A DNA stretch of 16,561 nucleotides, from assembly GCA_031253705.1 (NCBI GenBank), contig JAIRVW010000181.1:1-16561 (forward strand), in the 5' to 3' direction. Position 1 is the first letter of the stretch. Every line of letters begins with the position of its first letter. A program made the position numbers and the translations under genes. The DNA comes from Brucellaceae bacterium. GTDB taxonomy: Bacteria > Pseudomonadota > Alphaproteobacteria > Rhizobiales > Rhizobiaceae. The notes under the pieces were generated by a model, which was not told the DNA's origin, ran no database searches, and saw nothing but the letters and a program-made list of their open reading frames with translations. Positions 8,423 through 16,289 of this stretch are shown here, one piece after another.

Positions 8423-8722
8423 TCAACCGGCTACCGAATGCAGCCGTACCACAGGTGTGATTGTAGGGCCTGACAGGCGGATACGCTCACGCAGACGAAC
8501 GGGGAACAGGTCAACGCCGCGCTCCTCGACCTCAATCAGATTAATATCCACCACCTCATCAAAGCGGCTGGCCTGCTTTCCGGCGGCTTCAAGCGCGGCA
8601 ACCGCCTCGGGATGGCGCGCCAGCAATGCCCCGCGAATAGAACTCGCCCAATGACCATCCGCAGCAAGCCAGACCGAAACACCGTCGCTCAGACGATTGG
8701 CACTCAGGACTTTGACTGTCAT
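8423..8722 (-). CDS. DUF2849 family protein between cysG and cysI
   Basis: A 99-residue soluble protein (MTVKVLSANRLSDGVSVWL...) matching the DUF2849 family that recurs between siroheme synthase and sulfite reductase genes in alphaproteobacteria. No cysteines, no signal peptide and no membrane segment are visible, so it is unlikely to be an Fe-S electron carrier itself. Its ATG shares one base with the cysG stop (TAATG), and AAGGAG lies eight bases upstream, indicating tight coupling. Its role is unknown. Position suggests help in siroheme delivery to, or assembly of, CysI, which is inference only. Confidence 0.85.
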   Translation of the reverse strand: MTVKVLSANRLSDGVSVWLAADGHWASSIRGALLARHPEAVAALEAAGKQASRFDEVVDINLIEVEERGVDLFPVRLRERIRLSGPTITPVVRLHSVAG

Positions 8723-10191
8723 TATGCTTTCTCCTTTTCACCGGCCTGCAAGACATGCAGTGCCGGTATCTCAATATTTTCCTGTGCAAGCGGGCGGGCA
8801 CCTTCAAGCGAGGCACCGGCAACCGCATCGCCGATAATCACCATCACCGGCCCTTGCAGCTCATTATGATTTTCCAGCTGTTCCAGATCTTTGAGGAGGC
8901 CGTGCAGCATTACACGCTCGCTCCGTCCGGCATTTTCCACCACGGCGACCGCCGTATCTTCATGCAGACCGGCAGCGGTCAGGCGGTTTGCAACCGATGC
9001 GGCAACGCTGGCGCCCATATAAACGGCAATGGTTGCGCCGCTGAGCGCAAGCCGCGCCCAATCCGGCAGGATGTCCCCCGCCATATCGTGACCGGTGGTG
9101 AAAATCAGGGAGGATGCAACACCACGCAACGTCAAAGGCAATTGCATATCAGCGGCTGCAGCAATGGCTGAAGTAATGCCGGGCACAATCTCGAAACTGA
9201 CACCGGCTGCACGCAGCGCTGCCATTTCTTCACCGGCACGACCAAAGACCAGCGGGTCACCGGATTTGAGCCGCACCACGCGCTGCCCCTCTTGGGCAAG
9301 TTCAACAAGCAGCTGATTGATCTCGTCCTGACTTTTGCTGTGGCAGCCTTTGCGTTTTCCTACGGAAATGCGCACGGCATCGCGTCTGCCCATGGCAACC
9401 ACGCTCTCCGGCACCAGCGCATCATAGAGTATCACATCTGCCTGCATCAGCACACGTTGCGCACGCAAGGTCAGCAGGTCTTCTGCTCCGGGTCCTGCAC
9501 CGACCAGCCAGACATAACCGGCAGGAATATTCGCCTCGATCAGAGCCTGATCAGCCAGCTCCCGCGCAAGGTTCAGATCGCCGCGCTCAACTGCTTGTGC
9601 CACTGCACCGTTGAAGAACACATCCCAAAACTGGCGTCGCGTCGCACCTCTAGGTAGCGTGCTTTCCGCCTTGCCACGATAGTCTGCCGCCAGTTGCGCC
9701 AGCGCTCCGGTTTGCGGCGATAACGCAGCACCGATCTCGCGACGCAGTTTTTGAGCGAGTACCGGCCCTGCGCCTTCGGTACCGATTGCCACGGCAACCG
9801 GCGCACGAGCAACCAGTGCCGGTGTGAAGAAATCGCACAAATAGGGCCTGTCGACCACATTGACCGGAATGCGCCGTGTTTTTATCTCATCAGCAATTTT
9901 TGCGTCCTGTACGGCATCACCCGTCGCAACAAATGCCAGTTTCACCTGAGCGAAATCATTATCCTGCAAAATACCGGTGCGTAAATGATAGCCACCATCC
10001 AGCACAAACTGCACCAGATCAGGCTCCGGTGTCTCGCCTTCCGGCACCACAATGCGGATTTGAGCTGTGGTTTCAGCAATCAGGCGTGCCTTGTTCAGCG
10101 CTTCTTCCCCACCGCCGACAATCAGCACTGCCGCGCTGTCCACACGGAAGAAAGCCGGAAAAGCCGTTAATCTGGTCGGGTGAGCCGTCAC
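8722..10191 (-). CDS. cysG: Siroheme synthase (uroporphyrinogen-III methyltransferase / precorrin-2 dehydrogenase / ferrochelatase)
   Basis: A 489-residue multifunctional enzyme that makes siroheme, the cofactor of CysI, from uroporphyrinogen III. The N-terminal half (about 1-215) is the NAD-dependent precorrin-2 dehydrogenase/ferrochelatase, with VLIVGGG (22-28) and VATGD (88-92). The C-terminal half is the SAM-dependent methyltransferase, with LVGAGPGAEDLLT (229-241), ILYDAL, VGKRKG, RLKSGDPLVFGR (307-318) and VPGITSA. It is slightly longer than E. coli CysG (457). The GTG at 10191 is preferred: AAAGG lies eight bases upstream, whereas the in-frame GTG at 10200 overlaps that Shine-Dalgarno. 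First gene of the sulfite-reduction operon; a 134-nt gap separates it from yraN. Confidence 0.94.
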   Translation of the reverse strand: MTAHPTRLTAFPAFFRVDSAAVLIVGGGEEALNKARLIAETTAQIRIVVPEGETPEPDLVQFVLDGGYHLRTGILQDNDFAQVKLAFVATGDAVQDAKIADEIKTRRIPVNVVDRPYLCDFFTPALVARAPVAVAIGTEGAGPVLAQKLRREIGAALSPQTGALAQLAADYRGKAESTLPRGATRRQFWDVFFNGAVAQAVERGDLNLARELADQALIEANIPAGYVWLVGAGPGAEDLLTLRAQRVLMQADVILYDALVPESVVAMGRRDAVRISVGKRKGCHSKSQDEINQLLVELAQEGQRVVRLKSGDPLVFGRAGEEMAALRAAGVSFEIVPGITSAIAAAADMQLPLTLRGVASSLIFTTGHDMAGDILPDWARLALSGATIAVYMGASVAASVANRLTAAGLHEDTAVAVVENAGRSERVMLHGLLKDLEQLENHNELQGPVMVIIGDAVAGASLEGARPLAQENIEIPALHVLQAGEKEKA

Positions 10192-10311
10192 AATCAGCAC
10201 CTTTCAAAGGGTGGTTAAGGATTGTGCCGAGTATCGCGCATTCTTCGCCCGCTTATAAGCAACAGGCTTGTGCGCTTGAGCGCTGCGCCGCATCGCTTTT
10301 TCGCGTTTTGC

Positions 10312-10327
10312 AAATTTCGTGAAATTT
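10312..10327. promoter_or_regulatory. AT-rich 16-bp dyad upstream of the cysG operon
   Basis: AAATTTC-GT-GAAATTT is a perfect inverted repeat with 7-bp arms. It overlaps the yraN stop codon and lies about 120 nt upstream of the cysG start. It has no T-run and only a two-base centre, so it is more likely an operator than a terminator. No regulator is assigned. Confidence 0.4.
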
Positions 10328-10700
10328 AGTTCCGGAAACTGACAGCCGCCGGAATATGCACCGGCCAGCGACGTGGCAGCACCGCGATGAGGTCAAAGCG
10401 CAGGGACAACTTGTGATGATCCGGCTGACGGGCAAGCCAGTGATCAGCCGCAGACTCAATCCGCTGCAAATTCATAGCACTGACAGCCTCCATCGCCGCT
10501 TCAACGGAGGCACGGGCTTTCACTTCAACAATCAGCACCAGACTGCCGCGTCTGGCGATCAGATCAATCTCGCCAAAGCGGGTTTTATAGCGCCGCTCGA
10601 CAATACGAAAACCTTTGATCATCAGAGCAAAAGCGGCCAGCCGCTCCGCCTTTATCCCGCGAGAAAATGCTTTTTGCTTCCTCTCACGAGATGTGCCCAT
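10326..10700 (-). CDS. yraN: YraN / UPF0102 family endonuclease-like protein
   Basis: A 124-residue cytoplasmic protein with the restriction-endonuclease-like core of UPF0102: GEIDLIA (43-49) followed by VEVKAR (58-63), the D...E-x-K arrangement typical of PD-(D/E)xK nucleases (D46, E59, K61). The physiological function of the family is unsettled. The ATG shares one base with the rsmI stop (TAATG), with GAAGG ten bases upstream, so it is translationally coupled to rsmI. The rsmI-yraN pairing is widespread in proteobacteria. In many alphaproteobacteria gshB follows, as I recall; here the next gene is cysG. Confidence 0.9.
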   Translation of the reverse strand: MGTSRERKQKAFSRGIKAERLAAFALMIKGFRIVERRYKTRFGEIDLIARRGSLVLIVEVKARASVEAAMEAVSAMNLQRIESAADHWLARQPDHHKLSLRFDLIAVLPRRWPVHIPAAVSFRN

Positions 10701-11605
10701 TATTGTTGAGCCTTCAATATCATCAGGCGCTGGTACAGCTCGCCTTTTTGTTTGCCGGTCATGCGGGAGGCTTCGCCCGCAGCTTTGGAAGGTGAAAGCT
10801 CCTGCGCAAGAGAGAGCAACAGAGCATCAATATCCTGCTCGGTCACCGGCACGGAGTTTTGCAGCGGTGCACCGACCAGCAAAACCACCTCACCGCGAAT
10901 ACGGTCTTCACCGTCATATTGCTCGCACAACGCACCCAAAGTCGAGGTTGAGAAAGTCTCATAGGCTTTGGTCAGTTCACGGCACAAAGCGGCAGGACGA
11001 TCCGCCCCGAAAACTGTGGCCATATCCTGCAAAGTATCCGAGGCGCGATTAGGCGACTCAAAGAAAATCAGCGTCGTATCAATGGTCTTATAGGTTTCAA
11101 GCTTATTGCGGCGCTGTCCCTGTTTCGGCGGCAGGAAACCACAAAACATGAAACTGTCCGTTGGCAAGCCGGAGGCCATCAAAGCCGCCATCACTGCAGA
11201 AGCACCCGGTACCGGCACCACTTTATAACCGGCATTACGGGCTTCCTCGACAAGACGATAGCCCGGATCAGACACCAGCGGTGTACCGGCATCGGACACC
11301 AGTGCCACGCTTTTACCTGATGCCAGAGCTTCCAGAATTTTTGGTCCGGCTTCAGCGGCATTATGCTCGTGATAGGCAATCGGACGGCGGGCAATCGCAA
11401 AACGATTAAGCAGCACACGAGTAACACGCGTATCCTCGCAGGCCAGTACATCACATGACGCCAGTACTTCCAGCGCCCGCAAAGTTATATCACCGAGATT
11501 ACCGATTGGCGTGGCGACAATATAGAGCGCAGGCTCAATCGGGCGGGCACGAAAGTTCTTTTCCCCCACCACATAGCCGCGCGTTTCCTGTAGATTGTCT
11601 TCCAC
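10700..11605 (-). CDS. rsmI: 16S rRNA (cytidine-1402-2'-O)-methyltransferase
   Basis: A 301-residue SAM-dependent enzyme that 2'-O-methylates C1402 in the decoding centre of 16S rRNA. It belongs to the tetrapyrrole-methylase superfamily: [13 protein letters not shown] (29-41), ACEDTR (55-60), [16 protein letters not shown] (101-116), VPGAS (132-136) and FFESPNR. An N-terminal extension of about 25 residues precedes the core. The start is a GTG at 11605 with AGGA six bases upstream. The gene is separated from hemW by a repeat element and is coupled to yraN at its 3' end. Confidence 0.95.
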   Translation of the reverse strand: MEDNLQETRGYVVGEKNFRARPIEPALYIVATPIGNLGDITLRALEVLASCDVLACEDTRVTRVLLNRFAIARRPIAYHEHNAAEAGPKILEALASGKSVALVSDAGTPLVSDPGYRLVEEARNAGYKVVPVPGASAVMAALMASGLPTDSFMFCGFLPPKQGQRRNKLETYKTIDTTLIFFESPNRASDTLQDMATVFGADRPAALCRELTKAYETFSTSTLGALCEQYDGEDRIRGEVVLLVGAPLQNSVPVTEQDIDALLLSLAQELSPSKAAGEASRMTGKQKGELYQRLMILKAQQ

Positions 11606-11625
11606 ACTATATCCTTGTCTAAAAT

Positions 11626-11731
11626 TTACAGCGGTTCCAGTTAAGACTGAATCATTGGAACCGCTGTAACTATTTGTTTTGACGCATTATCCGACGCAAA
11701 ACCGCTTCGCACTTTTGCTGGAAATGCTCTA
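11626..11731. repeat. Rhizobiales-type intergenic repeat element with 14-bp inverted ends
   Basis: On the minus strand the block starts TAGAGCATTTCCAGCAAAAG, continues through AAGCGGTTTTGCGTCGGATA and ATGCGTCAAAACAAA, and ends in AGCGGTTCC. This is the same order of words I recall from a highly repeated intergenic element in Brucella, Agrobacterium and Rhizobium genomes (RIME-like). The terminal TTACAGCGGTTCCA (11626-11639) and TGGAACCGCTGTAA (11656-11669) are perfect 14-bp inverted arms around a 16-nt loop and form a strong hairpin. GCAAAA and TTTTGC make a second stem inside. The hemW stop codon TAG is the first three bases of the element. Whether it ends or attenuates transcription before rsmI is open. 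Confidence 0.75.
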
Positions 11732-12937
11732 AGCCGTCAGTTCTGCGACCAGCGTATTGAGCAGCAAAGCACCATCTGGCGTCGCCCGCAAGAAACGCTC
11801 ATCGCGCAGTTCCAGCAATTTTTGCTCCAGCAGCTGTTGCAGCCGCTGCGGGTTCAGACCATGGCCGGTCAGCTTCTGATAGCGGTTGAGATCAACGCCT
11901 TCTTTCAGGCGCAGTCCCATCATCAGGAATTCATCGCCTTCCTGTTCCGCTGTCAGATATTCTTCTTCAATAATACCGTGACCGGAGGCTTCGACCTTAT
12001 CCACCCATGTTTCAGGGTGTTTTTCGGTAATTGTCACCGTGCGTGTGCCGTTCTCACGGAAACGTCCATGCGCACCGGGACCGACGCCGACATATTCGCC
12101 ATAGCGCCAATAGACCAGATTATGCTGGGACTCGCGTCCTGCAACCGCATGATTGGAAATCTCATAGGCAGGAAGTCCGAGCTCTGCCGTCACGCGTTGC
12201 GTTTCTTCATAAAGCGCTGCGGCGTGATCCGGCTCCGGCGTGGTCAACTTGCCCGCCTTCCAGAGATTATAGAACTGCGTGCCTTCTTCAATTGTCAGCT
12301 GATAGAGCGACAAATGATCGGCTGCGAGGGCTACCGCTTCGCGCAATTCTGCATTCCAGTCGGCAATCGTCTGGTCAGGGCGGGCATAGATCAGATCGAA
12401 AGACAGGCGCGGGAAAATCTCACGCGCCAGACCGATCGCCACTTTCGCTTCAGCCACGGAATGTAACCGTCCGAGACGCTTGAGATCACGGTCATTCAGC
12501 GCCTGTACACCCAGCGATACACGATTGACACCGGCAGCACGATAGCCGCGAAAACGATCGGCTTCCACACTGGTCGGATTGGCTTCCAGTGACACTTCAA
12601 TATTGTCAGCAACAGACCAGTATTTGGCGATGCCGTCCAGCAAAGCGCCAACGGTCTGCGGCTGCATCAGCGAGGGTGTGCCGCCGCCTAAGAAAATACT
12701 GGTAACCGTGCGTGGTCCTGTCCGCTCGCGCAAAGTCGCCATTTCGCGCAAGAAACTCTGCGCAAAACGCGGCTGATCCACCGGCTGATGCCGCACATGC
12801 GAATTGAAATCGCAATAAGGGCACTTCGCCATGCAGAACGGCCAGTGCAGATATATGCCGAATGCATGATCCCCGTCTGCCTGCAAAATGGGCAGCGGGG
12901 TTACGATATTGACACCGGCAGCGGACAGAGACTGCAT
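11729..12937 (-). CDS. hemW: Radical SAM heme chaperone HemW (formerly coproporphyrinogen III oxidase-like)
   Basis: A 402-residue radical SAM protein. The cluster motif is C35-x3-C39-x2-C42 in WPFCMAKCPYCDFNSH. The CPYCDF form, which lacks the extra CxC cysteine of true HemN, points to HemW, a heme-binding chaperone that inserts heme into respiratory proteins. The GGGTPSL glycine-rich SAM segment follows, and the C-terminal HemN-like domain carries EEYLTAEQEGDEFLMMGLRL. The ATG shares one base with the rdgB stop (TAATG), so the two are coupled. The stop codon falls in the first three bases of an intergenic repeat, so the original C-terminus may have differed by a few residues. Confidence 0.93.
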   Translation of the reverse strand: MQSLSAAGVNIVTPLPILQADGDHAFGIYLHWPFCMAKCPYCDFNSHVRHQPVDQPRFAQSFLREMATLRERTGPRTVTSIFLGGGTPSLMQPQTVGALLDGIAKYWSVADNIEVSLEANPTSVEADRFRGYRAAGVNRVSLGVQALNDRDLKRLGRLHSVAEAKVAIGLAREIFPRLSFDLIYARPDQTIADWNAELREAVALAADHLSLYQLTIEEGTQFYNLWKAGKLTTPEPDHAAALYEETQRVTAELGLPAYEISNHAVAGRESQHNLVYWRYGEYVGVGPGAHGRFRENGTRTVTITEKHPETWVDKVEASGHGIIEEEYLTAEQEGDEFLMMGLRLKEGVDLNRYQKLTGHGLNPQRLQQLLEQKLLELRDERFLRATPDGALLLNTLVAELTA

Positions 12938-13590
12938 TATTTCACATCCATTGATGCGAATTTTGCTTCGGCAAACAGTTTGAATGCACGGGCGCGGTGC
13001 GACAAGGCATGTGCATCACCCGGCTTCCAGCCATGTTTTTCCGTTGCTGTCATCTCACCGAATGTCTTGTCATAACCGTCCGGCAGGAACAACGGATCGA
13101 AGCCAAAGCCGTCATTGCCGCGCGGGGTGACAATCTGGCCTTCCACTTCACCGCGATAATATTCCGCGTGACCATCCGGCCAGCACAGGCAGATCACAGA
13201 GACAAAGCGGCCTTTGCGCTGTTCCGGTTGCATCGCGCCTTTAGCTTCGAGCTTATCCAGCACCTTCCCCATCGCCATGTTGAAATCGCGACTGCCATCA
13301 GGCAGTTCCGCCCAATTGGCGGTATAAACGCCAGGCTCACCGCCCAGCGCATCGACCATCATGCCGGAATCATCCGAGAGAGCTGGCAGACCGGTTGCTT
13401 CAGCCGCAGCGAAAGCTTTGATATAAGCATTCTGCTCAAAAGTCGTGCCGGTTTCATCCGGCTCCGGCAGGCCAAGCTGACCGGCAGACTGTGTATCAAA
13501 GCCGAACGGCCCGATCAGATCCGCAAACTCCTTGAGCTTGCCTGCATTATGACTTGCAACAACCAGCTTGCCTTTGTTCAGCTCTCTCAT
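12937..13590 (-). CDS. rdgB: dITP/XTP pyrophosphatase (RdgB/HAM1)
   Basis: A 217-residue enzyme that hydrolyses non-canonical purine triphosphates (ITP, dITP, XTP) to monophosphates and so keeps them out of DNA. Motifs: the N-terminal nucleotide-binding [47 protein letters not shown] and C-terminal SHRARAFK. The ATG at 13590 (MRELNKGKL) is chosen because GGA lies seven bases upstream and because Brucella RdgB, as I remember it, begins MR-x-L-x-KGKL. An in-frame ATG at 13602 would add MDKL and overlap the VOC gene by eight bases. It lies four bases after the VOC gene and is coupled to hemW downstream. Confidence 0.95.
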   Translation of the reverse strand: MRELNKGKLVVASHNAGKLKEFADLIGPFGFDTQSAGQLGLPEPDETGTTFEQNAYIKAFAAAEATGLPALSDDSGMMVDALGGEPGVYTANWAELPDGSRDFNMAMGKVLDKLEAKGAMQPEQRKGRFVSVICLCWPDGHAEYYRGEVEGQIVTPRGNDGFGFDPLFLPDGYDKTFGEMTATEKHGWKPGDAHALSHRARAFKLFAEAKFASMDVK

Positions 13591-13594
13591 CAGT

Positions 13595-14020
13595 TTATCC
13601 ATTATTCCATAATTTGGGTTCAGCGAATTCCAGTGAATTACCGGAAGGATCGCGGATGTAAAGGGAGCGCGCGCCGTTCGGCCAGTCAAACTCGCGCTCA
13701 ATCTCTATGTCATGCTTAGCAAAATGCTGTTTCCAGCCTGCAATTTCTTCACGGCTGGCGGCAAAACACATATGGCCTGCGCCGGTCGTACCATGGGTCG
13801 GGATCGGCAGTGCGCCTTCCTGTGCCGGTTTTACCGTCTCTTTGGCATCAAAAACCAGCAAAATCCCTGTACCACAACGAAAGAATGCATTGCGATGATT
13901 ATAAGGCAAGGCCAGTTCCAACCCCAGAATATCGCGGTAGAACTGTACTGCCTCTTCGATATCGCGCACATAAAGCGCGGATTCAAGGATCTGCTTCGGT
14001 TTCAGCTGTTCGTTCTGCAT
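13595..14020 (-). CDS. VOC (glyoxalase/bleomycin-resistance/dioxygenase) superfamily protein
   Basis: A 141-residue single-domain pair of beta-alpha-beta-beta-beta modules. The first is [26 protein letters not shown] (about 11-36). The second is [10 protein letters not shown] through [15 protein letters not shown] (about 80-134). Comparison with glyoxalase I puts candidate metal ligands at H83 and E131. The usual first histidine position is E13, and the second ligand position appears to be hydrophobic, so classical glyoxalase I activity is doubtful. Substrate is unknown. The ATG has AGGAG about eight bases upstream. It sits between rph and rdgB with its own 146-nt upstream region containing two strong dyads, which suggests separate regulation. 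It ends four bases before rdgB, so rdgB and hemW may be co-transcribed with it. Confidence 0.88.
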   Translation of the reverse strand: MQNEQLKPKQILESALYVRDIEEAVQFYRDILGLELALPYNHRNAFFRCGTGILLVFDAKETVKPAQEGALPIPTHGTTGAGHMCFAASREEIAGWKQHFAKHDIEIEREFDWPNGARSLYIRDPSGNSLEFAEPKLWNNG

Positions 14021-14062
14021 TATGAATCTCCTGCCGGTCATCATTGTTACGGAAATGCTCCG

Positions 14063-14078
14063 ACCTGTTATAACAGGT
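14063..14078. promoter_or_regulatory. Perfect 16-bp palindrome upstream of the VOC gene
   Basis: ACCTGTTATAACAGGT is a perfect palindrome centred about 50 nt upstream of the VOC start codon. It contains TATAAC, a possible -10 element on the minus strand, although no convincing -35 lies at the right distance. The form fits an operator for a dimeric repressor. The regulator is not identified. Confidence 0.55.
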
Positions 14079-14106
14079 TCCGGATTCATCTCCGCTCACG
14101 ATCGGG

Positions 14107-14138
14107 TGAATTATCCAATTAAATTATTGGATAATTCA
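14107..14138. promoter_or_regulatory. AT-rich 13-bp inverted repeat between rph and the VOC gene
   Basis: TGAATTATCCAAT and ATTGGATAATTCA are exact reverse complements with a six-base centre, TAAATT. It lies 28 nt past the rph stop and about 87 nt upstream of the VOC start. The stem is AT-rich and no T-run follows on the minus strand, so a regulator site is more likely than a terminator, although an mRNA hairpin at the rph 3' end is possible. Confidence 0.5.
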
Positions 14139-14166
14139 GAGGCATTCAGAACAGCCCGTTTCCGGT

Positions 14167-14883
14167 TCAGGAAACAGCCATTTTCTGCAGATCAACCAGA
14201 CGCTTGATACCGCCGCGTGCCAGTTCCATCAGGCTTGCAAATTCTGCATCCGAGAATGGCTCGCCTTCAGCAGTGCCCTGCACTTCAACAATACCGCCGC
14301 GACCGGTCATCACGAAATTCGCATCGGTCTGCGCGGTTGAATCTTCCGGATAATCCAGATCGATCACCGGTGTGCCTTCATAAATGCCGCAGGAAATTGC
14401 AGCAACGTGATCTTTGAGAACCTTGTCGACCTTGACCATCTGGCGGGCTTCCATCCAGCGCAGGCAATCATGCAGGGCTACCCAGCCGCCGGTGATCGCC
14501 GCAGTGCGGGTGCCGCCATCAGCCTGAATAACATCGCAGTCAACGGTGATCTGATATTCGCCCAGCGCCTGCATATCGACAACGGCACGCAATGAGCGGC
14601 CGATCAGACGCTGAATTTCCTGTGTGCGGCCACCCTGTTTACCGCTGGCAGCTTCACGACGCATTCGATCACCGGTCGAGCGCGGCAGCATGCCGTATTC
14701 CGCAGTGACCCAGCCTTTACCACTGTTGCGCATCCAGCCCGGAACCTTTTCTTCAAGGCTAGCGGTGCAAAGCACATGGGTATCGCCGAATTTGACGAGG
14801 CAGGAGCCTTCCGCATGTTTGGAAATGCCGCGTTCAAAAGAGATTGCACGCATTTCGTCCGGAGCGCGTTTGGATGGACGCAT
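14167..14883 (-). CDS. rph: Ribonuclease PH
   Basis: A 238-residue phosphorolytic 3'-5' exoribonuclease that trims tRNA 3' ends using phosphate. Motifs of the family: N-terminal [67 protein letters not shown], the [18 protein letters not shown] catalytic segment, and [19 protein letters not shown]. It has the full usual length and no truncation of the kind seen in E. coli K-12 rph-1. The ATG has AAGGA seven to eight bases upstream. It is divergent from hrcA across a 213-nt shared upstream region, a gene arrangement I recall from Brucella and other Rhizobiales. Confidence 0.97.
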   Translation of the reverse strand: MRPSKRAPDEMRAISFERGISKHAEGSCLVKFGDTHVLCTASLEEKVPGWMRNSGKGWVTAEYGMLPRSTGDRMRREAASGKQGGRTQEIQRLIGRSLRAVVDMQALGEYQITVDCDVIQADGGTRTAAITGGWVALHDCLRWMEARQMVKVDKVLKDHVAAISCGIYEGTPVIDLDYPEDSTAQTDANFVMTGRGGIVEVQGTAEGEPFSDAEFASLMELARGGIKRLVDLQKMAVS

Positions 14884-15041
14884 GGATTTTCCTTTTAAAA
14901 CAAGGCTGCACAAAAATCACAGGGCAGCCTGACTATAATCTGATATCGCCTTTGAAAGGCACTTATCCCGCTTCTAAGCCTGTAGTCGCCAAATATAAAG
15001 GAAAATCGGAGAGGAAACACGCAAAGCACAGTTCCTGCTCT

Positions 15042-15069
15042 TTGCCCGCGCAGTACAATAGCCTATATA
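15042..15069 (+). promoter_or_regulatory. Candidate promoter of hrcA
   Basis: TTGCCC (15042-15047), a 16-nt spacer and TATATA (15064-15069) lie just ahead of the hrcA Shine-Dalgarno GGAG (15082-15085). No CIRCE element (TTAGCACTC-N9-GAGTGCTAA) is visible in the rph-hrcA interval. Further upstream, at 14948-14960, lies the palindromic GCCTTTGAAAGGC. Confidence 0.4.
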
Positions 15070-15096
15070 TTGCTTATAAACGGAGCCATTGAATCT

Positions 15097-16182
15097 ATGA
15101 TCAGACCAGATCGTGCTGACACTCTGCATGCCCCCTTACAGGTGCTGGATCAGCGGTCGCGCGATATTTTCCAGCGCATTGTTGAAAGCTATCTGAATGA
15201 CGGCGAGCCGGTCGGTTCGCGCAATCTGTCACGTCTGCTGCCTTTGTCTTTGTCTCCGGCCACCATCCGCAATGTGATGAGCGATCTGGAGCATCTGGGA
15301 CTGGTCTATTCACCGCATATTTCCGCCGGACGCATGCCGACCCAGCTGGGCTTACGCTTCTTTGTCGATGCCTTTATGGAAGTCAGTGACCTGCCTGCCG
15401 ATGAGCGCAGCAGTATCGAACATCAGGTGCGGGCTGCGGGGCACAATAATTCTGTCGAGCATGTGCTGACGGAAGCCAGCCAGATCCTCTCCGGCCTGTC
15501 ACGCGGTGCCGGTCTGGTACTGGCGACCAAGGCCGAGGGCGCGCTGAAACATATTGAATTTGTGCGCCTTGAACCGACCCGCGCTTTGGCGGTGATGGTA
15601 ACCCAGAGCGGCGACGTGGAAAACCGTGTCATTGATCTGCCCGCAGGCGTCACCTCTTCGCAGCTGATTGAGGCCTCGAATTTTCTGAACGCCCATATTC
15701 ACGGCAAAACCCTTGCCGAAGCCCGCACACAGATTGAAAGTTTAAAAGAAGAAACCCGTCAGGCGCTCGACAGCCTGTCCCAGCATCTGGTGGAACAGGG
15801 GCTGGCCGTGTGGAGCGGTGCGTCCGGTGATCAGCAGACCAGACTGATTGGACGCGGTCGCTCCAATCTTCTGGAAAACATTTCCGCACAGGATGATCTG
15901 GAGCGGCTGCGCCTGCTGTTTGATGATCTGGAAACCAAAGAAGGTATGATCCAGCTGCTGGATCTGGCGGAAGCCGGTTCCGGTGTGCGGATTTTTATCG
16001 GCTCCGAGAATAAACTCTTCTCCCTCTCCGGCTCCTCACTGGTGGTTGCACCTTATCGTGACTCTGAGCAGCGGGTGATCGGTGCCCTTGGCGTCATCGG
16101 CCCGACAAGGCTCAATTATGCCCGCATTGTGCCGATGGTGGACTATACGGCCTCGCTGGTTTCCCGCCTCTTACGGGGCTAA
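15097..16182 (+). CDS. hrcA: Heat-inducible transcription repressor HrcA
   Basis: A 361-residue repressor that binds CIRCE elements, classically at groESL, and depends on GroEL for folding. The N-terminal winged helix (about residues 18-90) has [26 protein letters not shown] followed by [18 protein letters not shown] and HISAGRMPT. The GAF-like central part has [12 protein letters not shown] and [11 protein letters not shown]. The C-terminus has [20 protein letters not shown] and [23 protein letters not shown], all strongly conserved in Rhizobiales. The ATG at 15097 is chosen over the upstream in-frame ATG at 15070, because GGAG at 15082-15085 can only serve the later one, although the 11-nt spacing is long. 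It precedes grpE by 107 nt. Confidence 0.96.
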   Translation: MIRPDRADTLHAPLQVLDQRSRDIFQRIVESYLNDGEPVGSRNLSRLLPLSLSPATIRNVMSDLEHLGLVYSPHISAGRMPTQLGLRFFVDAFMEVSDLPADERSSIEHQVRAAGHNNSVEHVLTEASQILSGLSRGAGLVLATKAEGALKHIEFVRLEPTRALAVMVTQSGDVENRVIDLPAGVTSSQLIEASNFLNAHIHGKTLAEARTQIESLKEETRQALDSLSQHLVEQGLAVWSGASGDQQTRLIGRGRSNLLENISAQDDLERLRLLFDDLETKEGMIQLLDLAEAGSGVRIFIGSENKLFSLSGSSLVVAPYRDSEQRVIGALGVIGPTRLNYARIVPMVDYTASLVSRLLRG

Positions 16183-16227
16183 AACTTAAATAAGGCTGTT
16201 AATTTGCCGCGCCGCAGAGCGACGGTC

Positions 16228-16256
16228 TTGATTTTCAGCACACAAACATCGATATC
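16228..16256 (+). promoter_or_regulatory. Candidate promoter between hrcA and grpE
   Basis: TTGATT (16228-16233), a 17-nt spacer and GATATC (16251-16256) would place a start site about 27 nt before the grpE ATG. The leading CTTG also recalls the alphaproteobacterial heat-shock sigma factor -35, but no good matching -10 is present. This is a weak call. Confidence 0.28.
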
Positions 16257-16289
16257 CCAGACAAAGATGATTCAAGACGGAAGAGAATA

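Noticed and set aside
11822..12466. Plus-strand open frame of 214 codons opposite hemW
   Set aside because: It is antisense to an intact radical SAM protein and shows no family features or good start signal.
13591..13701. Upstream extension of rdgB with an extra 37 N-terminal residues
   Set aside because: It overlaps the VOC coding region extensively, and the conserved RdgB N-terminus begins at the ATG at 13590.
12997..13719. Plus-strand open frame of 240 codons opposite rdgB and the start of the VOC gene
   Set aside because: It spans two well-supported genes in antisense and has no recognisable motifs.
15070..15096. Upstream ATG for hrcA
   Set aside because: It lies ahead of the GGAG Shine-Dalgarno and within or right beside the putative -10; conserved HrcA sequence starts after 15097.
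16183..16289. Terminator between hrcA and grpE
   Set aside because: No stem with a T-run is visible; transcription probably continues from hrcA into grpE.
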